In this document: in pieces, positions 37,501-48,684 of the stretch
How the letters are laid out: every line of letters begins with the position of its first letter
Numbering within the stretch: position 1 is the first letter of the stretch
Position numbers and translations under genes: made by a program
DNA from: Aspidiotus rigidus
Lineage: Eukaryota; Arthropoda; Insecta; Hemiptera; Diaspididae
NCBI GenBank assembly: GCA_035079385.1
Contig: JAVHKY010000024.1
Coordinates: 2,418,001-2,482,000, forward strand
Length of the DNA stretch: 64,000 nt
Reading direction: 5' to 3'
Notes under the pieces: model-generated
Seen by the model: only the letters and a program-made list of their open reading frames with translations
Database searches by the model: none
What the model was told of the DNA's origin: nothing

Positions 37501-40500
37501 TTTTGTGACCGTTTTCCCAGAAATAGACCCAGTCAGTTTTTTTTTTTTTTTTCACAGTTTTATGTTATTTTTTTGTGACCATTTTCCCAGAAATAGACCC
37601 AGTCAAAAAACTCAGTTTTTTTTTTCACGGTTTTATGTTACTTTTTTGGGGTCGTTTTCCCAGAAATATAGACCCAGTCAAAAAACTCACAGGTTTTTTT
37701 CTTTTTTATTTTTCTACGGTTTTATGTTATTTTTTTATGACCGTTTTCCCAGAAATAGACCCAGTCAAAAAACTCACAGTTTTTTTTTTTTTTTTTTTTT
37801 TCCCACGGTTTTATGCGATTTTTTAGTGACCGTTTTCCCAGAAATAAACCCAGTCAAAAAACTCACAGTTTTTTTCTTTTTCATGGTTTTATAATACTTT
37901 TTTGGGGTCGTTTTCCCAGAAATATAGACCCAGTCAAAAAACTCACAGGTTTTTTTCTTTTTTATTTTTTTACGGTTTTATGTTATTTTTTTGTGATCGT
38001 TTTCCCAGAAATAGACCCAGTCAAAAAAGTTTTTTTTTCTTTTTTTTTTCACGGTTTTATGTTACTTTTTTGGGGTCGTTTTCCCAGAAATATAAACCCA
38101 GTCAAAAAACTCACAGGTTTTTTTCTTTTTTTTTTTCACGGTTCTATGTTATTTTTTTGTGACCGTTTTCCCAGAATAGACCCAGTCAAAAAACTCAGTT
38201 TTTTTTTTTTTTTTTTTTTTCACGGTTTTATGTTATTTTTTTGGGGTCGTTTTCCCAGAAATAGACCCAGTCAAAAAACTCACAGGTTTTTTTCTTTTTT
38301 ATTTTTTTACGGTTTTATGTTATTTTTTTGTGATCGTTTTCCCAGAAATAGACCCAGTCAAAAAACTCACAGTTTTTTTTTTTTTTTTTTTTTTTTTTTC
38401 ACGGTTTTATGCGATTTTTTAGTGACCGTTTTCCCAGAAATAAACCCAGTCAAAAAACTCAGTTTTTTTCTTTTTCACGGTTTTATAATACTTTTTTGGG
38501 GTCGTTTTCCCAGAAATATAGACCCAGTCAAAAAACTCACAGGTTTTTTTCTTTTTTTTTTCACGGTTTTATGTTACTTTTTTGGGGTCGTTTTCCCAGA
38601 AATATAAACCCAGTCAAAAAACTTACAGGTTTTTTTCTTTTTTTTTTTCACGGTTCTATGTTATTTTTTTGTGACCGTTTTCCCAGAATAGACCCAGTCA
38701 AAAAACTCAGTTTTTTTTTTTTTTATAGTTTCATATTTTTTGTTTGTGACAGTTTTTTACGAGTAAGAATGGTCTCAGCCAGATAGTGTGACAGGTTTTT
38801 GTGACGGTTCCTTGTTACAGTTTTTTTTTTTTTTTTTTTTTCAAGAGTGGCTCCTGTCTTATATAGAAAAGAAAAAAAGTGACCGTTTCTTCTGACAGTC
38901 CTATATGACGGTTTTTTAAGAGTAGTCTCGCAGTGAAATACTGTGACGGTTTTTGTAACTGTTCCTTATAACAGTAGTGTCGATAAAAAAAATGTGACAG
39001 TTTTCTAAAAGTAGTTTCAGTCAAAAAAATATGTTTTTATTATTGTTTTACCGTTTTTTAAGAGTAGTCTCAGTCAGAAGTTTTTTCAAGAGAGGTTCCA
39101 GTTGTAGCAAAAAAGTGACGGTTTCTTGTTACGGTACCGTTTTTTGTGACTGTTTTTCCAAAAACAGTTTCAATAAAAATACCCGGACAATTTATTGCGA
39201 TGGTTCTTCAAGACTAGTCTCAGTCAAAAAATTGTAACGCTCTTTTGTGACGGATTTTCCAAAATGAGTTTTAGTCTAATATCGTGATGGTTTTTCGCAA
39301 TGGTTTTTGGAAGACGATTTTTTATTACGTTTTTCCCAGAGTGGTTTGAGTCTTCTAGAAGTAGGAAAAAAAAGTGACGATTTCTTGTTACACTTTTTTT
39401 GTGACAGTTTTATCAAAAACAGTCCCAATCAAAAAATGGGGACTGTTTATTGTGACGGTTTTTCATGACTGGTCTCAGTTGTGATGAATTTTTGTGACGG
39501 TCTCTGGCCACAATTTTTTGTGACAGTTTTTCCAAAAGTGGTCCCAAACTAACGACCATTTCAGTTCTCAATTATGTAACATAAATCACTTCTCTTCCCT
39601 TGAAAGTTCTGAATGTCCCCTTCCTCTAAGTAATCATTGTAATTTTTCTTGACCATTTCACCCTATTCTTTGTAAGCCCACCTTGTATGAGTATTTAAAT
39701 CAAAAATCATATTTTATGATATCACACTCGAACTCTCTGCTTGTACTCATATGAATATATAGCCTATATCTTATACAGATAGGTCAAGTTTACTAATGAC
39801 GTCATGCTACGCTTAAACAAAATTTTTAGTACATAAAATGAAGGTTAAAAAGTCGAGTCTAGTATACTGTAAGTTGAGCTTATTATAATCTAGTATACTG
39901 TAGTGTATGTTAGGTAGAGCATTATGAAGACTCAGGATAAAAGTCCCAAAGTAGCAAAGGTCAGACGCGGACGTATTCGGAGGGCACCCCTCCTCCCTCC
40001 CAACAGAACTGATAGCAGATTTTCCGATAATATTCGCCCTAATTGTTTGACAGAATATTTGTTTTTGAAGAAACTGTCGCAAAAAACTGTAAAAAGGAAC
40101 CGTCACTTTTTTTTCTATAAGACTGGAATTACTCTTAGAAAAACCACAACAAGGAACCGTTACAATATTTGATTGGGACACTACTCTTGAGAACTGTCAC
40201 ACTGAACCGTCTTAATTTTCTTTACCAGGACTACGTTTGGAGAATTGTCCCAGATTTTTCCATTGAGACTGGGTTTACTCTTAAAAAAACTGTCACGATT
40301 ATTTTACTAAAACCAGGACGGTTTCTCACCCTGATTTTTCAAGAGTAGACCTAAAAGACGATTTGATAGATCTTGTTAGTTTTTCATGGTGATTTTTAAG
40401 CATAAAAAATGTTCAAAACATTAACAGGGAACCTGTTTTGTTTTTTTTTTTTTTTGGGGGGGGGGGGTGGGGGTGGGTTGAGAAGTTTGCCGTATGCCAT

Positions 40501-43500
40501 CCGGCAAAAAACTTGGAACAATTTCGACCCTCTATCCATGTATGATTGGAGGGCGACTCTACCCTCTAGCCATATATGTTTTCCAAGTCCCCCTCCTATC
40601 ATATATGGCTCGAATTCGAGAAAGATTCAGACTCTCGAACTATACTATGTTTACCTCATGTCCTGGACGCCACAATATCGTGGAAAAGACCTTACAAGGC
40701 CCCATATCCGTCAAACTCATAATTTTTGATGATAAAATCATTAAAGTCAGTAGACAAACTCGCGAGGTATTTTTTTTGGAGGGGAGGAAGAGGAGAAGTT
40801 TTCAATTTTTTGATCTTTCAAAGGTGGACTTTAAAATTGTTTCAAGTTCCCAAAAACCGTAGACATCAATTTGTAGAGCACGAGGGTATTGCAAGCAAAT
40901 AAATACAAACGCTAATTAGTCACAGCAACTACTCCTTCCACTTACCGTCGTGTAATATAGGATCGTACGTTAGGATTGGATTTACAAGATGGCGACGAAT
41001 CACCGGATCCTGTGCACTTTTGGTGGCATAAGTTTTCGCACGGAACTCGATGTGCCGGAGTAATCGGTATGAAGGGTAACAACACCGTCTGCGGAGTTGG
41101 AATAGCGCCCTCGGTGACGCTCGGAGGTGAGATGAATAATTAGTGTAAACATCAAATCATCAAAGTTTATTCACGGTGGGCTCATTGTTTTTATTCGCAG
41201 CTGTTCGATTACTGGGCCCGAATATCCTGACCGATTATAAAATTGGCACAGCATTTTTGTTCAGATATGCCAACGTACATATCATGTCGAATTCTTGGGG
41301 CCCGAACGATGACGGAAAAACGATGCCGACTTCGGGTCCGCTCACTCGGACCGCTATGAAAATCGGAATTAATAAGGTTTCGGAATTCACATTATTGTAA
41401 AGTGCCTAATAGTTCCTTGAAGAAAGAAAACGAACAAAACATTCCGTACAGGGTCGCGAAGGAAAGGGAATAATTTATGTATTCGCGGGCGGCAATGGTA
41501 AAAGAGAGGGAGATCATTGCGGATGCGATCCGTTGGTTTCGACAATTTATTCGATCGCAGTCGCTAGCTGCGACCACAGAGGCAAAATCACTACATTCTC
41601 CGAGAGGTGCGCTAGTATCATGGTGACCACATATTCCGGGGATCGAGGAAATCTATACAACGTCGTAAGTTTCAATAACTTATTTACTGTATTACTTTTC
41701 GTACGAGGTGTATTTGAGACTAACTTCGTTCGTTAGGTTGCCACAGATGTTGGTGGAAATCGATGCACTTCGGAACATATTGGAACATCAGCATCCGCAC
41801 CTATGGTAGCTGCAGCCATTGCATTGGCACTGGAGGCCAAGTAAATGAAATCACTAAAAAAAAAAGTTTCATCTTGTTCGTTACATATTTGAAAAGAGAT
41901 TGCTTTACAGCCTAAGACTGACATGGCGGAGTATTCAACACTTGTTGACTTGGACTTCTCAAGTAGCTCCACTTCAACATAACCCACCAGGAACGTGGAT
42001 GAAAAATGGAGCTGGATTCTACGTTAGTCACGACTTTGGATTTGGTATGCTGAACATCAACGACCTAATTGAGAAGGCCAAGAGCTTCGAGAATGTGGGC
42101 CCGATGAATACCTGCATTACTAGAGCTGCTCTGAATGAGTAAAACCAACCTCATCTTCATGACGGAAACTTTTGTTCGCTTTGTTTTGAACTATATTTTT
42201 GCTTGAACAGAGACGGTGAAGCTTTTCGCAACCGTATTAAAGTGGAAATAACTACTAGTGGCTGCGAAGGGACTCCTTCCGAGGTTGTGTATTTGGAACA
42301 TGTTCAGTTGACTGTGTCTTTAGGATTCCCAAGACGCGGTGATTTACAGATAATTCTTACGTCACCTTCTGGTGAGTATCGAAACTCTGTAAGAGAGCGA
42401 GAGATGATGAGATTTGCAGACACGTGACATTTGATCCATTCGAGTATTCACGATGGATGGAGAGTAGGCAATTTTTTGTAGGGGTAGCATTTTGCTCTCT
42501 TGGGCAGAATAGTCGGTGGACGGCAGAATTAACCGTGGCCATTTTTGGGGTCATTAGGTGCTTGATGGAAACGCCGATAAATGTATCTTTGAGGTAGATG
42601 GCAAAGGCAGGTCAGAAAACGTTGTGGTGTTCGTCAAGTTTGATTGAGAGGTCCAGGAAATTTTATTCGAGGTCCTTCTACTTCGATGGTAAATTGGTGT
42701 TGGTTGAGCGTTGCGAGTAGGTTATAGAGACCCGTTTCTAACTGGCCCAGAAGCGGGCGCACCACTGCAGGTACGGTCAGATCAATGACCCAAGACTCCA
42801 AGTGGTCGGTGAAGACGTCGGCCACTAAATTAGGTAATTTAGACAGAGGGTGAGGAGTGCGTGTTTGAAGTTCGCCAATGATCACAGGGTGTATGTGTTT
42901 TAATTTTAGTAGGTGGGAAGTTGTACTACTGGCTATTGTGCATAAGTGGGCTGGAATTCTGAAGCTTTAAGTTACTGAAGACGTCATTCTCATCTGGCCA
43001 TTCCGTCTTGCAAATTTTAGACAGGTAAAGAAATCTTCACGTGTGATTCGGGGAAAAGGGATGGGGGCAAGACAAGTCTCGCTAAATTTATCTTCGAGAG
43101 GAGATCAAGTCGAAACATTGCCAAGATTGTCTCTCGTAGTTTATGAACATCTCTCGAGAACTCGAAAAAATTCTCAAAGTTGCCACATATATCTGCGGCC
43201 AAAGAATCCTCAGGTCTAATTTGGTAATTCTGAGTGGAAGGGAGGGGGCTGAACTAGTTCGGAGGTTAAATTATTTCTAATGGTTCGTAAAAATTTCATA
43301 GTTTAGAGACTTGGGAAAATTTTGGTTGTGAGCGAACTATGTTCCAATTTAAGAGCTTGGGTAAAGCTTTCAAAAAACTCATAGACCTGTGAATAGCAAA
43401 TGATTAGCCACTCAGCATCTACATCGAATTCATTTGCACAGCGGAAAGGCAAAGATTTTCATTCAATTCTCATACATTTTTGTTTAGATTTGTACGCCTA

Positions 43501-44320
43501 CGATGTGCGATGTAAATTACTAGTATTTTTCTCTCTTACGTAGGAACAAAAGCCAGATTACTCGACAATCGCCCATTTGATTCCTATCCATTTGGAATAC
43601 GTTTTTGGCCTTTCGATTCCGTTATGTCGTGGGGCGAATCACCTAAAGGAAAATGGACAGCTGTAATAATTGGAAAGGTACGAAATGTAATTATCGGTTT
43701 ATTTTCTAAAGCATCGTAAAAGATCTCTAATTTGGTATCAATGTCGTATTTTCAGAAACGTAAAGGCACTTATGGGCGTTTAGGAAGTTCACTTAAGAAA
43801 TTCTGGACGAATTTGAAAACAAGGGACGAATCTGTATGCTTCCCCGATGGAGATGACGCCGCTCCTGTGAGTACACGAGTTACTCATCACAATTACCAGT
43901 AGATATGAAAATTATGGATCTTTAATAGTAAAGTCGCTTGTCGAATAAAGGTTGTATTAATGAGAAATTGGACGAATGTTTTCAATGAATAAATTTTTGT
44001 ATTTGATATTTCCTGATGACAGACTTCGCTTTTCCTAGTCGGTTAGTTTCACATTATTTCGGCAAGACAACCAATTCATACCATTTGGCCACATAACCCG
44101 CCCTCATTTGATACAATAATATGACCAATTCTGATGTTTGTTCTGGAACATAGATACTTAAATGAATATCATCGCTTGATTTTGTTTGTAGGAGGATTCG
44201 ACTCATATTGGAGAGTTAAATGAACTGACTTTAACGTTTCATGGAACAAGTAGTAAACACGTACCTGAGCATTATAAAGGAGGACCTAGAACTTACCAAG
44301 ACTTTACTTTGCCGATGTGA
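34570..44320 (+). CDS. PC-C: furin-like proprotein convertase, complete, catalytic residues intact
   Basis: Thirteen exons join in phase to 729 aa: 34570-34815, 34898-35005, 35074-35337, 35416-35565, 40961-41126, 41201-41376, 41452-41664, 41737-41840, 41911-42138, 42211-42371, 43544-43677, 43756-43866, 44192-44320. An N-terminal hydrophobic stretch (~15-27) is a signal peptide or anchor. The prodomain has YYTNTWAVRVLGG; a very basic insert follows (~133-170), and a RSRRR site lies at 187-191. Catalytic residues are Asp242 (VVDDGLE), His283 (SHGTRCAG), Asn385 (GGNGK) and Ser459 (GTSASAP). The pocket motif is SWGPNDDG. The P domain has RRGDL and TFHGT, plus an extra 37-codon exon (43756-43866, LKKFWTNLK) absent from PC-B. 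No C-terminal membrane anchor is seen; the protein ends FTLPM. Intron 4 (5.4 kb) is full of repeats. It is probably an active protease of altered specificity. Confidence 0.92.
36725..37316. mobile_element. hAT-like MITE (592 bp) with perfect 8-bp target duplication
   Basis: The termini TAGTGATGGG and CCAACACTA are inverted, with long subterminal inverted matches rich in TATCGATAGT. The flanking octamer CAATATGG occurs at 36717-36724 and again at 37317-37324, as expected for hAT-type integration. The interior has no intact transposase. It sits in PC-C intron 4. Confidence 0.85.
37424..38745. repeat. ~83 bp T-rich minisatellite, about 16 copies
   Basis: The core CGTTTTCCCAGAAATAGACC, followed by CAGTCAAAAAACTCA, recurs about every 70-92 bp, from 37428 to 38673. 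Units differ mainly in T-run length and in alternating variants (GACC/GGTC before the core). Long Phe-rich open frames here result from the repeat and are not genes. It lies within PC-C intron 4. Confidence 0.95.
38746..40345. mobile_element. Diverged minisatellite arms in opposite orientation around a dispersed repeat (foldback-like)
   Basis: From 38746 to about 39545 the units decay to GTGACGGTTTTT...AGTCTCAGTCAAAAAA. From about 40065 to 40345 the same units appear in reverse complement (ACTCTTAGAAAAACC, GGAACCGTCAC, GACTGGGTTTACTC). Between them, 39560-39815 is a copy of the dispersed repeat at about 21200-21665. With the tandem block at 37424 this forms a repeat-armed inverted structure like a foldback element. 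Confidence 0.55.
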
Positions 44321-45099
44321 AGAGGTCCTGGGTATGGTAATTTTGTGAAATTCTAGGTAGGTAGTTAGAAAGTTGAATAATGCCAGAGTTGTTCAGATAC
44401 CTAATTGTACTTCGATAAACTATCATTAAATTTGATTAGCATAGCATTTGTATTTTTAAAGATTATCTGTGTTAAAATAAATATTATGGTCCTATCCTTA
44501 AAAAGCCATACTTCTTTGTTCAACTCAGATAAACCCGACTTAGCGCACTCTAAACAATGCGCAAGGTTGTGTAAATGGTTTGATGAGCATCAGCTGACTC
44601 AATTGACCTTCTGAAAACTGAGATATTTTTTTTTATCGCACTATAGGTAATCAAACGTTTTTCTATGATTTTTCTCAAATATAGGCCTAACTGTTAATCA
44701 GCTGGGATTGCGTTCCTCGTTCCTTCGTCGAACGAAGTATCGTGCACGACTAGCGCGCGGGCAAGTGATTATCGCTTGTGCGGTTTACAGCACTCGCCAT
44801 GGTTAGCGCTGCAATATCGCACTCACTATAACACAAGTCGTGTAATATACAATTTCAAAGTTGTTATGGAAATGGTCAAATTGGGTAGCACTTTCTTTAT
44901 GTCCTACATTGGCTGCGAATTTATCAATAAAAAGAAGGAATCGTTTTAAAGGCTCTAATATTCCACCTTACAGGTCCCTTCCGACCTCTAACGAATCTAG
45001 ATTGAATGAAAGCCCTAAGGTAAGTCAAGCGCGCATCTCTTCCTTGCCAGTTCTTCTCAAAAACAAGTCTTCTTTCCCAACGTGAGAATCAAATCGGGG

Positions 45100-45540
45100 G
45101 AAGATATCCAACTGTCCTCAAGGATATTCTGATCTCGTAGCCAGTTCTATAGCTTCGCTTATGCTAGCTCTATTTCGGCTGGAATTACTATTAGAAAAAT
45201 CGTTACGAAAAATTGTCACGGTATTTTATCGGTTTATCACGTTCGATGACGTCATCAGTGACCTTGATTTACTTTAGGGATTTGGAAAAAATTTGGTTCA
45301 CTACTCTGAGACCTGTATTCCTTGCCTTCATTATACTAGGCCTGACACACGATATTTTAGAGGCTTTGTATAATCCATGTTCGGCTGACTAGGTCGTCCT
45401 GCCCCCATAAATCGTCGCAATTTTTTGTCATCATCAGTGACCTTGACCTATTTTAGGGATTTGAAAAAATCTAGGCCGAGGCGAGTGAGCCCGAAGTCCT
45501 TCTCCTATCATGTATTTATAGCTTAAGGGGTGGGGCCTGT
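45100..45540. repeat. Dispersed repeat with TGACGTCA and TGACCTTGACCT motifs
   Basis: Two copies of a unit carry TGACGTCATCAGTGACCTTGA (45247-45267) and TCATCATCAGTGACCTTGACCT (to 45449), each followed by AGGGATTTGRAAAAA. Related copies occur at 57896-57945, 58060-58110, about 60700, 61233-61256 and, in the opposite sense, 24125-24148. Confidence 0.65.
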
Positions 45541-45868
45541 GACGTCACAGTTTCATGACGTCATAGAGTAGTTCTTTTTTCCCGCGTACCCCCAAACGTA
45601 TATAGCACATGCACGGAAGCCGGGCCTGTGACATCATAATTTCATGACGTCATAGGTCCAACTTGTGACGTCACAATCTACATAATATTTCGAATCTCAC
45701 GTGCCCCATAAACAGATTCCCTTGTCTCCCTCCTATCATATATAGCTTGGGAATGGCTCCTGTGACGTCACAGTTTGATGACGTTATAGGTCAGCCTTCT
45801 GACGTCCCAACCTACATTTTTCAGATCGCACGTTCCCCATAAACAGATTCCATTGTCTCCCTCCTGTC

Positions 45869-46277
45869 TAGGATGGAGGGTTTGCGAAATAACAGTTATT
45901 CAACTGTTATTGACCGAGAACCGAAATGAAAAAGTTTGTTGACCGTTTGACCAGTAACCGTTTAAAAGGAAATTGGTGCATTGACGGTGACCGTTTGACC
46001 GATAAATGTTTCGATCAAAACGGTCATAACAGTTAGGTTGACAGTTATTTTTCAATGTTTTTTTGTTTACAAACATGTTTTTCCTTCCAAAAAATGTTTT
46101 GACTGTTATGAACCGTTATGACCGAATCATTTTTCAATAATGGCCCTGACCGTTATGACCGTTTGACCGTTTCAATTTTGAGGCTGACCGGACCGATAAC
46201 CGTTGACCGTTTTAATTCTGAAGTTGACCGGACCGATAACTGTTATCCACTTATAATTATTTCGGTCGAAAACCCTA
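45869..46277. mobile_element. hAT-like insertion in the repeat field (409 bp, 8-bp TSD)
   Basis: The flanking octamer CTCCTGTC is present at 45861-45868 and 46278-46285. The inserted DNA begins TAGGATGGAGGGTTT and ends AAAACCCTA. Removing it restores a normal tandem unit (CCCTCCTGTC followed by ATGTACAG). The interior is built of short ACCGTT/AACGGT-type repeats (GACCGTTTGACCGTT) with no coding frame. Confidence 0.85.
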
Positions 46278-46713
46278 CTCCTGTCATGTACAGTTTGGAG
46301 ATGGGTCCTGTGACGTCACAATCTGATGATGTCATGAATCTGTTTTTTTTTTCAAAGTTCCTCTCCTATCTCCAAAGTCCGGGCCTGTGACGTCACAACC
46401 TACATTTTTCAGATTCCACGTGCCCCATAAATAGCTTCCCTTGTCCTCCTCAAGTTTAGCTAGGGAGTGGGTCCTATGATGTCACAGTTTTATGACGTCA
46501 TAGGTCAATCTTGTGACGTCACAATCTACATTTTCCCGATCCCATGTGCTCCCTAAATAGGTTCCCTTGTCCCCCTCCTATCATATACAGCTTGGGAGTA
46601 GGTCCTGTGACGTCATAATTTGATGAAATCACAGGTCAAGCTTATGACGTTCCGATCTACATTTTTCAGATCCCACGTGCCCCATAAACAGGTTTCCTTG
46701 TCCCCCTCCTATC

Positions 46714-47428
46714 CAGGGCTGAGAACACTTATTTTCTTTTTTAACGGTTCCGGTTATAAAGGTTCTTTAATTGAATTGTGGGATCCGGTTCCTTTCGGTT
46801 CCGGTTCCAGAACCCAATAGTGAGATTCGGTTCCTTTCGGTTCCGGTTTCAGAACCCGATAGTGAGATCACATTCCATTCTGTTCCGGTTTCAGAACCCA
46901 ATAGTGAGATCCGGTTCCTCTCGGTTCCGGTTCCAGAATCCTAGAAATACCGGAGGAGAACCGCTTCTTCTAGCGGTATTCGGTTCCGGTGCTCAGCCCT
47001 GCTATTTACCTCGAATTTGAATACTTGGAAAATTTAGAACGTCCAAGGTGGAAGGTCCGATAGTTCAACTCTCACTCAACAAAAATCCAAACGTCTGTAG
47101 GTATAAGGCGTTGGTGGGCACCATCATTAAAGGGAATGTGTACCCGAATCGCCCACACGTTTTTTTTTAGCGGTTCCCATTATGAAGGTTCTTGGGGCCT
47201 AAATTGTGGGATCCGATTCCTTTCGGTTTCGGTACAATAACCCGATAGCAAATCCGGTTCCTTTCGTTTCCGGTTCCAGAACCCAATAGTGAGATGCGGT
47301 TCCTTTCAGTTCCGGTTCCAGAACCTTATAGTGAGATCCGGTTTCTCTCGGTTCCGGTACCAGAATCCTAGAAATACGGGAGGAGAACCACTTCCTGTAG
47401 CGGTATTAGGTTCCGGTTCTCACTTCTG
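46714..47428. mobile_element. hAT-like insertion with CAGGG ends and ~46 bp minisatellite interior
   Basis: It begins CAGGGCTGAGAAC and ends GTTCTCACTTCTG, which is inverted with 11 of 13 matches. Flanks CTCCTATC (46706-46713) and CTCTTGTC (47429-47436) agree at 6 of 8, fitting an old 8-bp duplication. The interior holds two blocks (about 46740-47003 and 47170-47428) of a ~46 bp repeat, GGTTCCGGTTCCAGAACCCA plus ATAGTGAGATCC. An internal GCTCAGCCCTG at about 46993-47003 could mark a shorter nested copy. Confidence 0.75.
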
Positions 47429-47850
47429 CTCTTGTCATGTATAGCTTGAGAACGGGTCCTGTGACATCACAATCTGATGATGTCAAGGATGATTTTTATT
47501 TTGAATTCTCCTCCTACGTCCAAAGTCCTGACGTCAGAATCTATATTTTTCAGATCCCACGTGTCTCATAAACAGTTTCCTTTGTCCCCTTCATATATAG
47601 CTTGGGAGGGGGTCCTATGACGTCACAGACCAACTTTGTGACGTCACAATCTACATTTTTCCGATCCCACGTGCCCCATAAATAGGTTCCCTTATTCCCT
47701 TCCTATCGTGTATAGCGTGGGAGTGGGTCCTGTGACGTTCCAATTTGATGACATCACAGGTCAAACTTCTGACGTCTCGATCTACATTTTTCAGATCCCA
47801 CGTGCCCCAAAAACAGGTTCCCTACCACCCCGCGTTCAACTCCGTTGAAG

Positions 47851-48684
47851 AACCGGTGGTTTTTCCTTTCTCCAAGTCACTTCCAACCTTTAAAGCATAT
47901 AAAATGCTGATATACTTAAGTTTCTTTCCGATATTGAGATCCTTATAGACTGTCCTCTAAAGTACGCACTTGCCGAATTATTTACGATGAAATTCGAGGA
48001 CGAGCTATGAGACAATTGAATGTTCTCGTCGTAAGTTCGAGTCATTATAATTAAATAGGTACAAGAGATAAAAAGCAAGTAACAAAGGAATCGCTGTTTG
48101 ATTTCGGATACCTAGATATCGTTTGAATCGACGTGGCTCATCGGGTACAAGTAGTCCCATCCTCCATGGTCATGCCTCTGATCCGGAGATGGCACAAATG
48201 TGTACACAAAGCTTGAACCGTCAGTATCAGATGTCAAATTTATGAAAATAAACCTGGCCCAAATGAAATTTATGCTACTCATAGTTTTGAATGTATTATT
48301 TACCTTCATATTTTCGAAGATCACTCATACAAGATAGGAAATTAGTTAAAATTTAAAACTTGTTCATTTGTAAAACAGAAAATTTTTCAAAAACGAAATA
48401 AATTTCAATGTCGTACCAAACACGCGGCAAAGATTAATTCTACCTACACTTCGTGATCTACGTGTGCTGGCGTGCTGGCGTCAGGATATGACACTATGGT
48501 AAAAAAAATTACGTATGTATTTAGTTGCATTGTAATACCTGATTGTCGTATTCTAAATTTTTTCAAAAAATTAACGCATTTCTACACGTGTTGAAGTAAA
48601 ATTCTGCCGACAAGTTGCATAAATTCAATTTCCCTTCTTGCAGGACACGTTGTAATCTCTTTTCATCTCAAAACCAAAATAATA
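47851..48684. other. Intergenic region directly 5' of PC-D
   Basis: No gene is recognised. It is A/T-rich and should contain the PC-D promoter, but no core element stands out. Confidence 0.4.

Larger units (their letters stand above)
45540..47850. repeat. Tandem repeat field rich in TGACGTCA and CACGTG palindromes
   Basis: The ~110-150 bp unit reads roughly GGGTCCTGTGACGTCACAG...TGATGACGTCATAGGTCA... then CACGTGCCCCATAAACAG and CCCTCCTATCATATATAGC. Perfect TGACGTCA occurs at 45540, 45556, 45645, 45666, 45763, 46311, 46388, 46493, 46514, 46608, 47618 and 47639. CACGTG occurs near 45699, 46418, 46675, 47667 and 47799. The field lies between PC-C and PC-D and is interrupted by two hAT-like insertions. 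Confidence 0.9.

Noticed and set aside
37424..38745. Regularly spaced repeats resembling a CRISPR array
   Set aside because: Units are variable-length T-rich minisatellite copies without unique spacers, in a eukaryotic intron.
37505..38786. Long Phe-rich open frames with repeated FPEIDPVKKL-like words
   Set aside because: They mirror the ~83 bp minisatellite in several frames at once and sit inside a PC-C intron; there is no start context or homology.
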